This document shows, one piece after another, positions 12,224-26,433 of a stretch of DNA of 64,000 nt (positions are counted from its first letter, which is position 1; every line of letters begins with the position of its first letter). Where the stretch lies: positions 53,627,579-53,691,578 of the forward strand of contig CM042088.1 of the NCBI GenBank assembly GCA_023512835.1. The letters are read 5' to 3'. The translations under genes were made by a program, and so were the position numbers. The DNA is from Taxillus chinensis (Eukaryota > Streptophyta > Magnoliopsida > Santalales > Loranthaceae). The notes under the pieces were generated by a model that was given only the letters and a program-made list of their open reading frames with translations, was not told the origin of the DNA and made no database searches.

Positions 12224-13540
12224 AATGTGATAACCATGAGTATCTAAAGTTTAATAACTCATGTTAAAAAGTTTGTTTATAACTATTCTATATATCATAA
12301 ATGAATATTGTTTAATATGTTATTATAAATTATTACTTATTGATTAGAATTTATACATGCATATATATATAACTATATATATATAACATAAGTAATATGA
12401 TAATTATTGAGTATTTGGAGTTTAATAATTAATGTTGAAAAGTTTGTTGATGACTATTATATATATTATGAATAAATATTATTTACTATATTTACATAAT
12501 TAGTGTATATATTTAAAATCTAACATATAAATAATATTAGTAACAAAAATAGTATTACTACTAATAAAAGTAATGAGTAAATATTTTATTTTAAAATAAT
12601 ATCACTCACAAAGTATATATACTTATATTTAAATAAAAATAAATATTTATTAAAAGTAATAGTAATGTTTTAATATAAAATACAAGCATATATAATATAT
12701 ACGAAGGTGATATAATTTATAATTATATAGTATATTAATATGAACTAATATATAACTTCAAAACTAATTTTGAATATAATTAATTTATATTTTATATGAA
12801 AATATTAATAGTATATTTATTGTTTATTATAATATAAAAATATATACTTTGTAATTATTATTATTTTTAAAATAAATCATATACTTTTATTATTATTATT
12901 ATCATTAATGATAATAATAATAATAGTTATATATAAGTATATATATGTTATATGTTATATATTATATTATAAGTATATAATATTAATTATATAAAAAACA
13001 ATTTTACTCTTTTTTAATTATTTATACATATTATTTATACATATTATAAGTATATATATTAAATATATAAACACATATAACAAAAATAGTTTGACTTATT
13101 GGTCAAGTGAGTTGCTGTAAAAGGAAGGTTTTGGGTGTGGGCTGGGCTTGCAGGTGGCCTTCAGGCCTTGGGCCATCAATTATGGGACAGGGATGGGACA
13201 AAACAGTTGATATCCAGGGGTACGGGACGAGGCCGGTTCGCCCACCGGGGCGACCCCTGCTACTAGACCAGATTATCCATAATAACGTCATTTTGGAACG
13301 TATATGGATTGCAACCTAACTTTCTTGACAGGTAGGTGATAAATTAGTATATGGAACTGAAGGTAAGGTATTTAATGAAGCACGCACAACCCTGCCGATA
13401 CTTATAGTCGGAATTTTACTGAGTAGAGAGAATATAATACTATGATTGCCAGCAAAAAAACGATAGAAAACGATACAAAAAGAAAAAGAACCATTTTAAA
13501 ACCAGCAAATCATACACACATGTTTAGAACATCATAAGGC
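12224..13540. other. Very AT-rich intergenic DNA with internal repeats
   Basis: A diverged direct repeat of about 100 bp occurs at roughly 12230-12335 and 12395-12490 (shared AGTTTAATAA, AAAAGTTTGTT). Many TATA/ATT runs follow. A short GC-rich island at 13107-13320 has no recognised content. No gene is supported. Confidence 0.5.
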
Positions 13541-13543
13541 ATC

Positions 13544-16244
<2,701 letters not shown>

Positions 16245-16431
16245 TTTCGCAGATTCGAGATCGGATTCGAATCGCAGAAGCGAGCGAGAAGGAGAGAGGG
16301 AGACGAATATGGAAGGAAGTGGAGAAGGGTTGCGCGAAGCACGTCGAGGTCGTTTATGAAGACGCCTCTATACCCTCTCCGTTCTTGGTGGGATTGTGGT
16401 AACGGACAGTGGCTGAGCCTTTCTCTCTCTC

Positions 16432-16443
16432 TCTATTTAAGGT
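16432..16443 (-). promoter_or_regulatory. Putative TATA box of the alpha-tubulin gene
   Basis: Reading the minus strand, CCTTAAATAGAGAG lies about 190 bp upstream of the tubulin ATG, followed downstream by a GA-rich leader. Position and sequence fit a plant TATA element with a CT/GA-rich 5' UTR. Inferred from sequence only. Confidence 0.5.
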
Positions 16444-16449
16444 TGCGAG

Positions 16450-17268
16450 TCAGGCTGGACTAACCAGGGTTAGAATGTAGAGTTACTGGCGGGCATCAAT
16501 TGGTGGCTCTTAACCTAACCAGGGTCTCTTTTTTATTTTTTTATTTTTTTTAAATTTGAATTACTAACTTTTTTGATAGCGTACCATATCAGCAAATAAA
16601 AAAAAATATTTTTAATTATTATTTTAATAATATTATATTATTAAAATTTTCCATTACAAATAGCATTTTTGTTCATATGGTCTGGCCACAGACCCACAGT
16701 GACGACTGGCATGAATCTAACCAACCCTTAACCATGATTCGTGCTTTGAAAATTTTAAAATATGAATGATTCGCCACTTGCGGGAAAACGTGAGTCACAC
16801 GTTACATATTATTATTAAAAAAGTATAAAATTAATTAGGGACTTTCATTTCCCACTAAAATTTGAATTTAAATTTATCGTTATAAAAGTTTGCTCAAAAT
16901 TGAGATATTTCATTATCCAACTCTTATTTATGTATGCTTACTCTAATAGTGTAATTGATGAATAATTTTAATCACATAACAATTTATCAGATTAACGAAA
17001 ATAATAATAAATTTATAAATCAATTATAGCCCGCCTTATTGGTCACAATTACGTGACAATATTGCGAGATAATTGTACATATCATTTATGTTTTTGTTTA
17101 GCTCAAAACTGAGAATTTTTTCTTTCTAAGATTTGATATTTAATTATTGTCTTATTACAAAAAAAAATTAATTAAAATTTATTAAATAATAGTGCAATAT
17201 AAATGCTAATTATTAGTATAGGAAAAATCAAAATATAAGTCAAACCTTAAAACTTTGTATATAAAAAC
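16450..17268. other. AT-rich intergenic DNA
   Basis: Region upstream of the tubulin gene. No additional gene or structured repeat recognised. Confidence 0.5.
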
Positions 17269-17271
17269 TAA

Positions 17272-18112
17272 AGGCTGATTTGGTACGCGAAAATAAAATT
17301 AGGGGGAATGGAATTATTAAGAGAATGAAATTGACATGGGAAACAGAATAGATTTTTTGATTACCTTGCCTGTGTTTGCTATGCAAAACCAAGCAAGGTA
17401 ATCTATTAAGAAAATTACTGAAATATTCTTAATTTTTTAATTAATTATTTTTTTAATTTCTGCTTCTCAACTATCGTCTTCTTCGCGTTGCCTCGTCTTT
17501 ACGGCAGACAGGCGACAGGGGCGACGGGGTTGGATATGGGCGACGGCATAGGGGCTGGGGTTTGGGCGGCGGAGGGAGGGGCTGGGACGGGCGCGCGCGC
17601 AAGGGGAGGGGGGAGGGTGTTGGGGGCGCACAAGAGGAGGGGGACCGAGCGACAGGGGGGGGGGGGTCTTTGGGAGCGCCCAACGGGGGAGGGGGACCGG
17701 GCGATGGCCGATGGGCAACCGGGAGGGGAACCGGCCAACGGGCGACATCGTCGGTCCAGGGGAGGAGCGAGCCGACAACGGATCGACAAGGCGGGGGGGA
17801 GGGCGGGGGAGGGGGGTTGAGCGGCGAGGGGGGGGGGGGAAGGGGATACGGGGCGACGGGGGAGAGAGAGAGAGAGGGGTGTTTAGCAGAAAAATAAATA
17901 AATAAATAAATAAGGGTAAAAAATAAAAAAAAATGGTTCCTTTATGCAAAGGAACCTTTAAACCAAGGGGGTAGGGGGGAATCAATTTCCCCCTATATAG
18001 GGGTATAAGATTTCCACAAGAATTTTATTGCCTCCTCTATTTTTATACCAAACGCGGAAAAGGAATGCAATCTAATTTCTTTCCTTTCCTTTCTCGTGTA
18101 CCAAACATGCTC
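17272..18112. mobile_element. Tourist/Harbinger-like element with GC-rich core
   Basis: Left end AGGCTGATTTGGTAC and inverted right end GAGCATGTTTGGTAC, each flanked by TAA (17269-17271 and 18113-18115). The TTTGGTA motif and TAA duplication are typical of Tourist-like MITEs. The core (about 17480-17880) is G-rich low-complexity sequence with several poly-G runs. Open frames in both strands there are compositional. No transposase. Confidence 0.8.
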
Positions 18113-18115
18113 TAA

Positions 18116-18796
18116 TATTTTATACTCTTGAAGACCAATATTATTATTAAAATAATGATTAATTTTACCATTCTTTATTTTACTTTAGCTAAAAGCACTA
18201 TGAAAGCATTCATTATAGCCTCAATAAAGTTTAACTATAATTTAACTAAATAATTATATTTTATAAATTATAACTAGTCTAATTTTACACTATGAAATAT
18301 TCGATTCAACAAAGTTTTAATATTTTGATTAAAATATTAATTTTTAAAACTTTTAATTTTCACTGTCGCCATCGTCGACATTGTGATCTAATTCCCTCAG
18401 TCCATAAGTCTTTGCCGCCCCCCCCCCCCCCCTTCTACACAACTCTCTCTCTCTCTCTCTCGATCTCGATGAAGAAATATAGGTGAGAAGAAAAAAACAG
18501 AAATAAAAAAATAGCTAGCACTTTTGACCGAGTAAATATGGCCAACAAATTTAACATTTGTTAAATATACTATAAAAATAGTTAGCCCAATTTGTGGATA
18601 CCTTTTATATGGTTTGACTATATTTTGACATTTGGCTAGCCAATAGTGAGTGCTCTCAATTTGCTTTAAACGTGATTACTTCATACTTCAAATAATAACT
18701 TCATAGTAAAGATTATTGTTAGAATATATACAACTAATTAAAGATTTACAATCCATTAGAGGGAGTTCAAGATCAATATATAATGGATTGTAGCTT
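18116..18796. other. AT-rich intergenic DNA with poly-C and CT tracts
   Basis: Contains a C run at about 18417-18431 followed by a (CT)n tract at about 18443-18460. No gene recognised. Confidence 0.5.
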
Positions 18797-19980
18797 GTCA
18801 CGCCCACAACTCCAAGAGACCTAGAATCGGGCACGAGATTACCCTTTACTTGTAAGACCCGTAAAATTTTTAGCTATTTAAGTTCTTCCTTAAAGAGTAA
18901 TAATAATAAAATAATAATAATGTCATTATTAATAATAGTTAGAAAGGATATTTTAGATATTATCACGATAAAAATAAGCACTCAATATAGTCATTCAAAT
19001 AGCATGTGACTAGTAAGTAGCCGTTAGAATAGTAACTAGCCGTTATGAATAGTATCCGTTTGGACTTCCATAAATAGGTATGAGTATTAGATTTTATTTG
19101 TAAGAGAGTATAGAAGTAAGAAGAAGAATAATAAGAGTTATGACATCAAGTTCTCAAGTACCGCCATCCGAGAATAGTGTACGAGATGAAGATCAACGAG
19201 CAATACGACTTGAAGTTACAAAGCTATGCTTTGCTGTAGATGAGCTAAATGCTCGTGTCCAATGGCTGCAATATAATGCGACGAGACACAGGGAGAAGTT
19301 TGAGGTTATTCGTGCGACAATCACGACAATGTTAGCCGAAGGGTTGTGCGCCTCTCTATCGCGAAGCACAACACGTCCTACGCACATACGCTAATACAAT
19401 TCAAGAAATTTTACGAAGGCCATAGAATATGATATTAATGTTTATATTTAGATTTATAATATTTTATGCTATAATGTTATCTTACTTTATTGTTTATTGA
19501 TTATACAATTATATTATTTTATCCGAGTTAATATTAAATACGTTATAAAAATAAAATAATTTCTTATACGTCATAAAAAGTTTAGAGGCTATATATTATG
19601 TCATTTAGTTTTTTAAACTAAATTACTATGGGTAAGTAAGTATTACAAGCCTTAATTTTACCAAAAGTATAAAACATAGGTAAGGCCCAAAAATTTGAAT
19701 GAGGCAAATTCTAGAGGTCCCAAATTTGGGGGTGTTACATTACTAGCACCCGATAGCAAGGTGTTGGTGACTAGCACCGAAAGGGGCACACCCCGGGTGC
19801 TACCCAAATGCACTTGTACAATCATACAATTAGGGTATTCTTGTATACTCCCAAAACCATGCAACTAAATAAAATATCAAATAAAATATCATCATAGTAT
19901 AGCATACATATCATAAGAACTAGTACAACTGTCACTGACCCATATTTGAAAAGAAAATACAGTAATAATACAAAACAAAA
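18797..19980. mobile_element. LTR fragment (TGTCACGCCC start) split by a solo LTR
   Basis: Sequence starting TGTCACGCCCACAACTCC at 18797 looks like the start of a gypsy-type LTR. It is interrupted at 18850 and resumes after 19744 (AGCACCCGATAGC...). Closing the gap gives continuous text with a single TTACT. The far end is not defined. Confidence 0.5.
18851..19739 (+). mobile_element. Solo LTR, 889 bp, with 5-bp TSD
   Basis: Starts TGTAAGACCCGTAAAATTTT and ends GGGGGTGTTACA, with the TG...CA ends of an LTR. Flanked by the perfect 5-bp target duplication TTACT (18846-18850 and 19740-19744). A TATA-like ATAAATA at about 19070-19076 supports plus orientation. No PBS, internal domain or second LTR is present, so this is a solo LTR left by intra-element recombination. 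The 84-codon open frame inside (19140-19394) is discussed under rejected items. Confidence 0.88.
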
Positions 19981-20021
19981 ACATTGAATCCCATACATCA
20001 ATGAGGTTCGATTTGCTTGAT

Positions 20022-21821
20022 TGCTGATCGGGGGGATTTATACCCCCTTTGGCCATTTTGTGTACGTTTTTATACTTTTTTGCTTCATTTATTGCCCAAA
20101 TGAGTTACATTATCACATTTTGATGCCATAACTCGAAAAAAAAGATTTCTTGTAGTTTTTAGGGTATTTTTGTTACATTTTAACAGGAATCCAAAAATCA
20201 AGGAAGAATTCACTAGATCATCAGAAGGAATATAAAATTCCAAAGACCTAAAGATTATGACGACTAAATTTCAAGTTAGTCGGTTGAAGCCCAAATTGCA
20301 CAGTTGGAATCTTTGAGCCTCAATGAAGATACTTTCCTTCTGGTTGGGTAAAATCCGAGGTGGTTTAATAGTGGTCGGGTGAAGGACTCTTCACCCAACT
20401 AGGTTGGGTGATGCTCAATTTTGCATATTTAAAGTCTACAAGCATCAAGAAACAAAATTTCCTTTTAGTCGGGTGATATTCGAGGTAGTATGGTGATGGT
20501 TTAGTGAAGGTCGGGTGAAGCTTTCTTCATCCGACCAAGCCCAAACTTTGGCGATGGAATCTTATTTTGGCAGCTCACTTATTCCCTTATAGACCAAAGT
20601 CATTTGAACAAAGTATATACATCAAACACTCAAGTAAAAGGGAAATTAATAAAAGAAATTCAAATTCAAAAATGGTGTTTTTCATTTGGAGTGAAGTCTT
20701 TAAGGATTTAAGAGAGTATTTTAGGGAAATATTTAATCTTTGTTTCAAATTCAAAAAAACAAGGAGTTACAAGAGATTAAATAGATGCTATTTATTTGAA
20801 GAATTATGGAGGATTTATACAAGATTCAAAATTTAAAAATTCAAAATTAGGATGGGAAGGCTATAAAAGGGCATCATATCCTCCATTGTAAAACATTCAA
20901 TTTTCTATTATTTTATTTCTATAATTCCATCATCATCTAGAGTAGAAAAATGGAGATTAAATAAAGTTTGGGTATCTCTTAGAGCTTAAAGGCAATTTGC
21001 TTGAAAAAGAAGATCAACCTTAGAATTTCTTGGTCAAAATAGGCAAATAATCCTTTTGGTATTCTTATTCTATGTATTATAATTCTATTGTCTTCAATCA
21101 AACTATGAAAGCTTAAAAACCCTTGATTGAGGTTAAGATGGAGTTTGATGTAATAAATTAATTTGTACTATTTTAGTTTAATCTTTTCCACCTTGTGAGT
21201 CTTTATTTAATATCTTGGGATAAAATATAAAATGGACTTCATCACTTTATTTTATCATCATAGGTATTTATTTGAAGAATTGAAAAATAAAGCATAATTA
21301 CTGGAAAATGCAAGATAATCAAACTAGAAGTTATATAATTTGCGAAAGCCAATGTGAAACCTAGGATAGCAAGTTAAAAGTAGGTATAATGCTAGCTCTA
21401 CACTAAACAATCCAAATCTTAATGGGTCACACGCCCCCCGTGCTAAGATGTACATATGAATTATAGCACTTGAAAAAGGCTAATTCATGCATTAGACGTT
21501 GAGTATTAAACATGATCACAAGGAAAGAATTAGATTGAACTAAGATATAATCTTAAGAAAAATACATCAAATGAAATCTTAACTTCAATCGCCTTTATCA
21601 ATTGAACTTATCTCTATTTTAAAAAGCATTTCTTTATCTCTCACATCCCTTCAAACAAATTATTTAAATTCACTTCTGTTTTTATATTATTCCAATAAAA
21701 CATCTCTTTATAAGCTAGTTAAATATTTCTATATTATTCATCCTTTCATTGGGTTCAACAACCGGACTTAAAATCTACTTTATTACTTGTCACGATTTGT
21801 ACACTTGCAAAACGCCGATCA
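20022..21821 (+). mobile_element. Athila/Tat-like LTR (5' LTR)
   Basis: AT-rich block beginning near TGCTGATCGGGGGGATTTAT and ending GCCGATCA just before a tRNA-type primer binding site. A TATAAAA box at 20862-20868 fits plus-strand transcription. Boundaries are inferred from the PBS position and the typical 'gggggatttataccccc' LTR start of this group. No matching 3' LTR is in the window, so the element is truncated. Confidence 0.6.
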
Positions 21822-21827
21822 AGTTTT

Positions 21828-21845
21828 TGGCGCCGTTGCTGGAGA
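21828..21845 (+). promoter_or_regulatory. Retrotransposon primer binding site (tRNA-Asp type)
   Basis: TGGCGCCGTTGCTGGAGA matches 16 of 18 positions of the complement of plant tRNA-Asp 3' ends, the primer site used by Athila/Tat gypsy elements. It lies 6 bp after the inferred LTR end. Confidence 0.8.
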
Positions 21846-21953
21846 AAACATCGATAGAATAGGAAATTTTTTTCTAGATTCAAATTTTATTATCCAACTT
21901 GTTTTGAGTATATTCTTGGAAAGTGTTTTTACAAGTCATGAACAGTTAGTTTT

Positions 21954-22262
21954 ATGAGTCGAAGGTTGAAAAGCATTGACATTCCCTTTGATCTTGAACC
22001 AAAATTTCAAGCTCGAGTACGACAACTTAAGGAACTATTTGAGCAAAGTATATCAAACTCAGACCAAGGATTACCACAAACACCCGAAAGAGGAAGGTTG
22101 GCTGGTTTAAACACATTATTCCACGAAGAAGAGGTGAAATTCCATCCACAACCAAGGCCACCCACTGATGAAGTTTACATGGATAACAGACCTGTTCGGA
22201 AGTATGTTACTCCTGATGCAAGTTACATACACAATCAATGTCTCCCAGCTGATCCTCTATGA
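21954..22262 (+). pseudogene. Truncated gag of an Athila/Tat-like retrotransposon
   Basis: 102-codon open frame about 110 bp downstream of the PBS, where gag is expected. It is rich in charged and polar residues and has no complete capsid domain. The reading frame ends at a stop just before a sharp switch to sequence of an oppositely oriented gypsy element, so the rest of gag-pol is missing. Assignment rests mainly on position after LTR and PBS. Confidence 0.55.
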
Positions 22263-23105
22263 TCCTGTGCCATAACTTTGGGACTGCTACGACAACACTA
22301 CGCATGCCTCGCCCATTACTGGTCACCATCTGCATTCCTTAATGGCATAATGGGCAACACGACCTTGCTCTTCCTACTCAGAGCATCCACCATCACATTA
22401 CCCTTACCAGGGGTATACATCATATCAAACTGAAACTGTTGTAGGTACTCTACCCACCACCACTGTCTAAGGTTTAGGTCTCGCTGAGAAAAAATATACT
22501 GCAAACTCTTGTGGTCTATATACACCACAAATTTCTTCCCAATGAGATAATGCTGCCAACTCTTTAAAACAAAGATTACTGCAGCCAACTCCAAATCATG
22601 CGTGAAATAGTTTTGCTCATGTGACCTCAACTGCCTAGACCCATAAGCAATCACCTGCGAGTCTATATCAACACACAACCAAGCCCTACCCTGGAAGCAT
22701 CACAATACACCTCAAAAGGCACACCCTCCTATGGGAGTATCAGGATAGGTGTTGAGGTCAATCATGCCTTCAGCTCCATGAAAGCACTCTTATATGCGTC
22801 AGACCAAACAAAAAGAACTCCTTTCCTGGTCAGGTTCGTCATGGGAGCTACTAACCTAGAAATTTTTTTCACAAACCTCCAATAGTAGCTTGCCAAACCA
22901 AGGAACCTACGAACCTCAAACACATTCGTGAGCCACTTTCACGACATAACCACCTCGATCTTCTTAGAATCCATTGTGATACCCTTCGAAGATACCACAT
23001 GCCCTAAGAAGTTCACTTGATGTAACAAGAAGTCACATTTCGTGAACTTTGCGTACAACTGGTGCTCTCACTAGGTCTGCAAGACAACCTGTAAATGCTC
23101 CTCAT

Positions 23106-23518
23106 TGTCACGGGGTCAGATTTCCTGCGCCACTCAACCCACTGCGGCACTTAGCTTCTCTATCCATGGTCCGCTAAGTTTAGCCTTTGAGGGTTGAAGC
23201 GCACGTAGACTGGTTTCGCCTTGCCACTGGGCTCATCAGGAGAACGGCTCCGGTTCCCGACCGGTTGTGTAAGGATGGCCAAATCCCTTCTTCAACGTCA
23301 AGTCCTCGACTAGCGGCGTGTTCCCCGCATTCAACCGGGTCGGCACGTCTGAACTCCGAAGGGGTTCCATCCGTTCTCCTCCACGAACTGCCTGGAACCT
23401 TCTCGCTGCGCACCATCTACGCTTCAACCAACCCCTCTCCTTTACGTAGCACGAATCCATTCCTGAATCGTGCCACTAAGAAACGTCCCGCCAGCACCAC
23501 GCTGCTCGGGTCGTGACA
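23106..23518 (-). repeat. TRIM LTR, copy 1 (3'-most)
   Basis: 413-bp LTR with TGTCACG inverted ends. Abuts the left TCAT target duplication in the gypsy RT. Confidence 0.9.
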
Positions 23519-23912
23519 TTCTCCTCCACCCAATCCTCGCAACGTCCTCGTTGCGCTTGTCGACATCGCTTCCCCGCAGGCGATGGCATCGTTACCTCGA
23601 CGCCCTCCCACTCGCCCAATGTCAACGGCTTGGACATCGCTTCCCCGCAGGTTGCAACACCTTTACCAAGATGCCCGCCCCACTCGCCCAATGTCCAAAG
23701 GATAGGAGGCTTCCAAGATCGCTCCGACGCGCTCCTTCGTACTCCCTTGCCCAACTCGTATCACACTCTAGGATACTCCAACTCTATGGACGCAAGGCGT
23801 GCAAGACACTATCGGTCGACTCACCTCTGTGAGCTCCCACCTTGGGATCACGCTACTCGCGAGAGTGCTCGGCGAGTCTTCAGGATACGGGCCGGTTCGG
23901 CTCGATACCACT

Positions 23913-24324
23913 TGTCACGGGGTCGATTTCTGCGCCACTCAACCCACCGCGGCACTTAGCTTCTCTATCCACGGTCCGCTAAGTTTAGCCTTTGAGGGTT
24001 GAAGCGCACGTAGACTGGTTTCGCCCTGCCACTGGGCTCATCAGGAGAACGGCTCCAGTTCTCGACCAGTTTGTGTAAGGATGGCCAAATCCCTTCTTCA
24101 ACGTCAAGTCCTCGACTAGCGGCGTGTTCCCCGCATTCAACCGGGTCGGCACATCTGAACTCCGAAGGGGTTCCATCCGTTCTCCTCCACGAACCGCCTG
24201 GAACCTTCTCGCCGCGCACCATCTACGCTTCAACCAACCCCTCTCCTTTACGTAGCACGAATCCATTCCTGAATCGTGCCACTAAGAAACGTCCCGCCAG
24301 CACCACGCTGCTCGGGTCGTGACA
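23913..24324 (-). repeat. TRIM LTR, copy 2
   Basis: 412-bp LTR. Preceded on the plus strand by the internal domain end CTCGATACCACT, which is the inverted primer site. Confidence 0.9.
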
Positions 24325-24721
24325 TTCTCCTCCACCCAATCCTCGCAACGTCCTCATTGCGCTTGTCGACATCGCTTCCCCGCAGGCGAATGCATCGTTA
24401 CCTCGACGCCCTCCCACTCGCCCAATGTCAACAGCTTGGACATCGCTTCCCCGCAGGTTGCAACACCTTTACCAAGATGCCCGCCCCACTCGCCCAATGT
24501 CCAAAGGATAGGAGGCTTCCAAGATCGCTCCGACGCGCTCCTTCGTACTCCCTTGCCCAACTCTGTATCACACTCTAGGATACTCCAACTCTATGGACGC
24601 AAGGCGTGCAAGACACTATCGGTCGACTCACCTCTCGTGAGCTCCCACCTTGGGATCACGCTACTCGCGAGAGTGCTCGGCGAGTCTTCAGGATACGGGC
24701 CGGTTCGGTCTCGATACCACT

Positions 24722-25135
24722 TGTCACGGGGTCAGATTTCTGCGCCACTCAACCCATCTGCGGCACTTAGCTTCTCTATCCACGGTCCGCTAAGTTTAGC
24801 CTTTGAGGGTTGAAGCACACGTAGACCGGTTTCGCCTTGCCACCTGGGCTCATCAGGAGAACGGCTCCAGGTTCCGGACCGTTTGTGTAAGGATGGCCAA
24901 ATCCCTTCTTCAACGTCAAGTCCTCGACTAGCGGCGTGTTCCCCGCATTCAACCGGGTCGGCACGTCGAACTCCAGAAGGGGTTCCATCCGTTCTCCTCC
25001 ACGAATCGCTGGAACCTTCTCGCCGCGCACCATCTACGCTTCAACCAACCCCTCTCCTTTACGTAGCACGAATCCATTCCTGAATCGTGCCACTAAGAAA
25101 CGTCCCGCCAAGACCACGCCGCTCGGGTCGTGACA
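24722..25135 (-). repeat. TRIM LTR, copy 3
   Basis: 414-bp LTR. Its adjoining primer site reads TGGTATCGAGAC, one base different from the other two copies. Confidence 0.9.
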
Positions 25136-25528
25136 TTCTCCTCCACCCAATCCTCGCAACGTCCTCGTTGCGCTTGTCGACATCGCTTCCCCGCAGGCGA
25201 TGGCATCGTTACCTCGACGCCCTCCCACTCGCCCAATGTCAACGCTTGGACATCGCTTCCCCGCAGGTTGCAACACCTTTACCAAGATGCCCGCCCCACT
25301 CGCCCAATGTCCAAAGGATAGGAGGCTTCCAAGATCGCTCCGACGCGCTCCTTCGTACTCCCTTGCCCAACTCGTATCACACTCTAGGATACTCCAACTC
25401 TATGGACGCAAGGCGTGCAAGACACTATCGGTCGACTCACCTCTGTGAGCTCCCACCTTGGGATCACGCTACTCGCGAGAGTGCTCGGCGAGTCTTCAGG
25501 ATACGGGCCGGTTCGGCTCGATACCACT

Positions 25529-25940
25529 TGTCACGGGGTCGATTTCTGCGCCACTCAACCCACTGCGGCACTTAGCTTCTCTATCCACGGTCCGCTAAGT
25601 TTAGCCTTTGAGGGTTGAAGCGCACGTAGACCGGTTTCGCCCTGCCACCTGGGCTCATCAGGAGAACGGCTCCGGTTCCCGACCGGTTGTGTAAGGATGG
25701 CCAAATCCCTTCTTCAACGTCAAGTCCTCGACTAGCGGCGTGTTCCCCGCATTCAACCGGGTCGGCACGTCCGAACTCCGAAGGGGTTCCATCCGTTCTC
25801 CTCCACGAATCGCCTGGAACCTTCTCGCTGCGCACCATCTACGCTTCAACCAACCCCTCTCCTTTACGTAGCACGAATTCATTCCTGAATCGTGCCACTA
25901 AGAAACGTCCCGCCAGCACCACGCTGCTCGGGTCGTGACA
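25529..25940 (-). repeat. TRIM LTR, copy 4 (5'-most)
   Basis: 412-bp LTR. Abuts the right TCAT target duplication at 25941-25944, after which the gypsy RT reading resumes. Confidence 0.9.
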
Positions 25941-26433
25941 TCATGCTCCCACTCAGTCACTGAATAGACTAAAATATCGTCGATGAACACCATAACGAAC
26001 ATATCTAAATATGGAACAAACACCTGGTTCATCAATCCCATAAATACTACTAGAGCATTCGTGAGCTCAAACGGCATCACGAGCCACTCATAATGGCCAT
26101 AACGACAACTGAATGCAGTCTTAAGGATATCTGCCTCCTAACCCTCAACTGATAGTATCCAGACCTCAAGTCTATCTTGAAAAATCACCTCGCACCTCGA
26201 AACTGGTCAAACAGATCATCGATCCTCGTCAGTGGATACCTGTTCTTCACAGTCACCTGATTCAACTTTCGGTAGTCTATATACAGCTGAAGTAAACCAT
26301 CCACCTTCTTAGTGAATAACACTAAAGCACCCCACGGAGAGCTATTATGCTTGATAAAGCCTCTCTCCAATAGATTATCCACTTGTTTCTTGAGCTCTCT
26401 AAGCTTTGTTGGTGTCATTCTATAAGCCACCAA

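Larger units (their letters stand above)
23106..25940 (-). mobile_element. Tandem array of a TRIM-like retrotransposon (4 LTRs, 3 internal domains)
   Basis: Four near-identical direct repeats (23106-23518, 23913-24324, 24722-25135, 25529-25940; 412-414 bp) start TGTCACGGGG and end GGTCGTGACA on the plus strand. They are separated by three near-identical 393-397 bp spacers. On the minus strand each repeat is followed by AG and TGGTATCGAGCC, which is the initiator-Met primer site TGGTATCAGAGCC lacking one A. Each is preceded by the purine tract GGGTGGAGGAGAA. The repeats are therefore LTRs and the spacers internal domains, with no coding capacity. The array sits in the gypsy RT between copies of TCAT (23102-23105, 25941-25944). 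It is much more GC-rich than its surroundings. Confidence 0.9.
22316..26433 (-). pseudogene. Ty3/gypsy reverse transcriptase-RNase H remnant, interrupted
   Basis: Decayed pol of a chromovirus-type gypsy element on the minus strand. In order: RT N-terminal part (26185-26433, with [12 protein letters not shown] and [12 protein letters not shown]), RT catalytic part (25945-26080, with the metal-binding FIDDILVYS), then an insertion of 2.8 kb. Next come the RT thumb (about 22700-23105, with FLGLASYYWRFVKK) and RNase H (22316-22678, with YGSRQLRSHEQNY, THDLELAAVIF and TPGKGNVMVDALSRKS). Stops and frameshifts separate the parts, so it is not functional. No protease, integrase or LTR of this element was recognised. 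Confidence 0.9.

Noticed and set aside
17467..17985. Several overlapping frames up to 172 codons
   Set aside because: Product of the G-rich low-complexity core of a Tourist-like element; composition only.
23180..25938. Many 60-160 codon frames repeated every ~806 bp
   Set aside because: GC-rich non-coding TRIM LTR and internal sequence. Frames differ between copies through small indels, so no protein is conserved.
23106..25940. Interpretation as a satellite or CRISPR-like array
   Set aside because: PBS, polypurine tract, TG...CA ends and an outer target duplication identify LTRs. CRISPR is not expected in a plant genome and the units are far too long.
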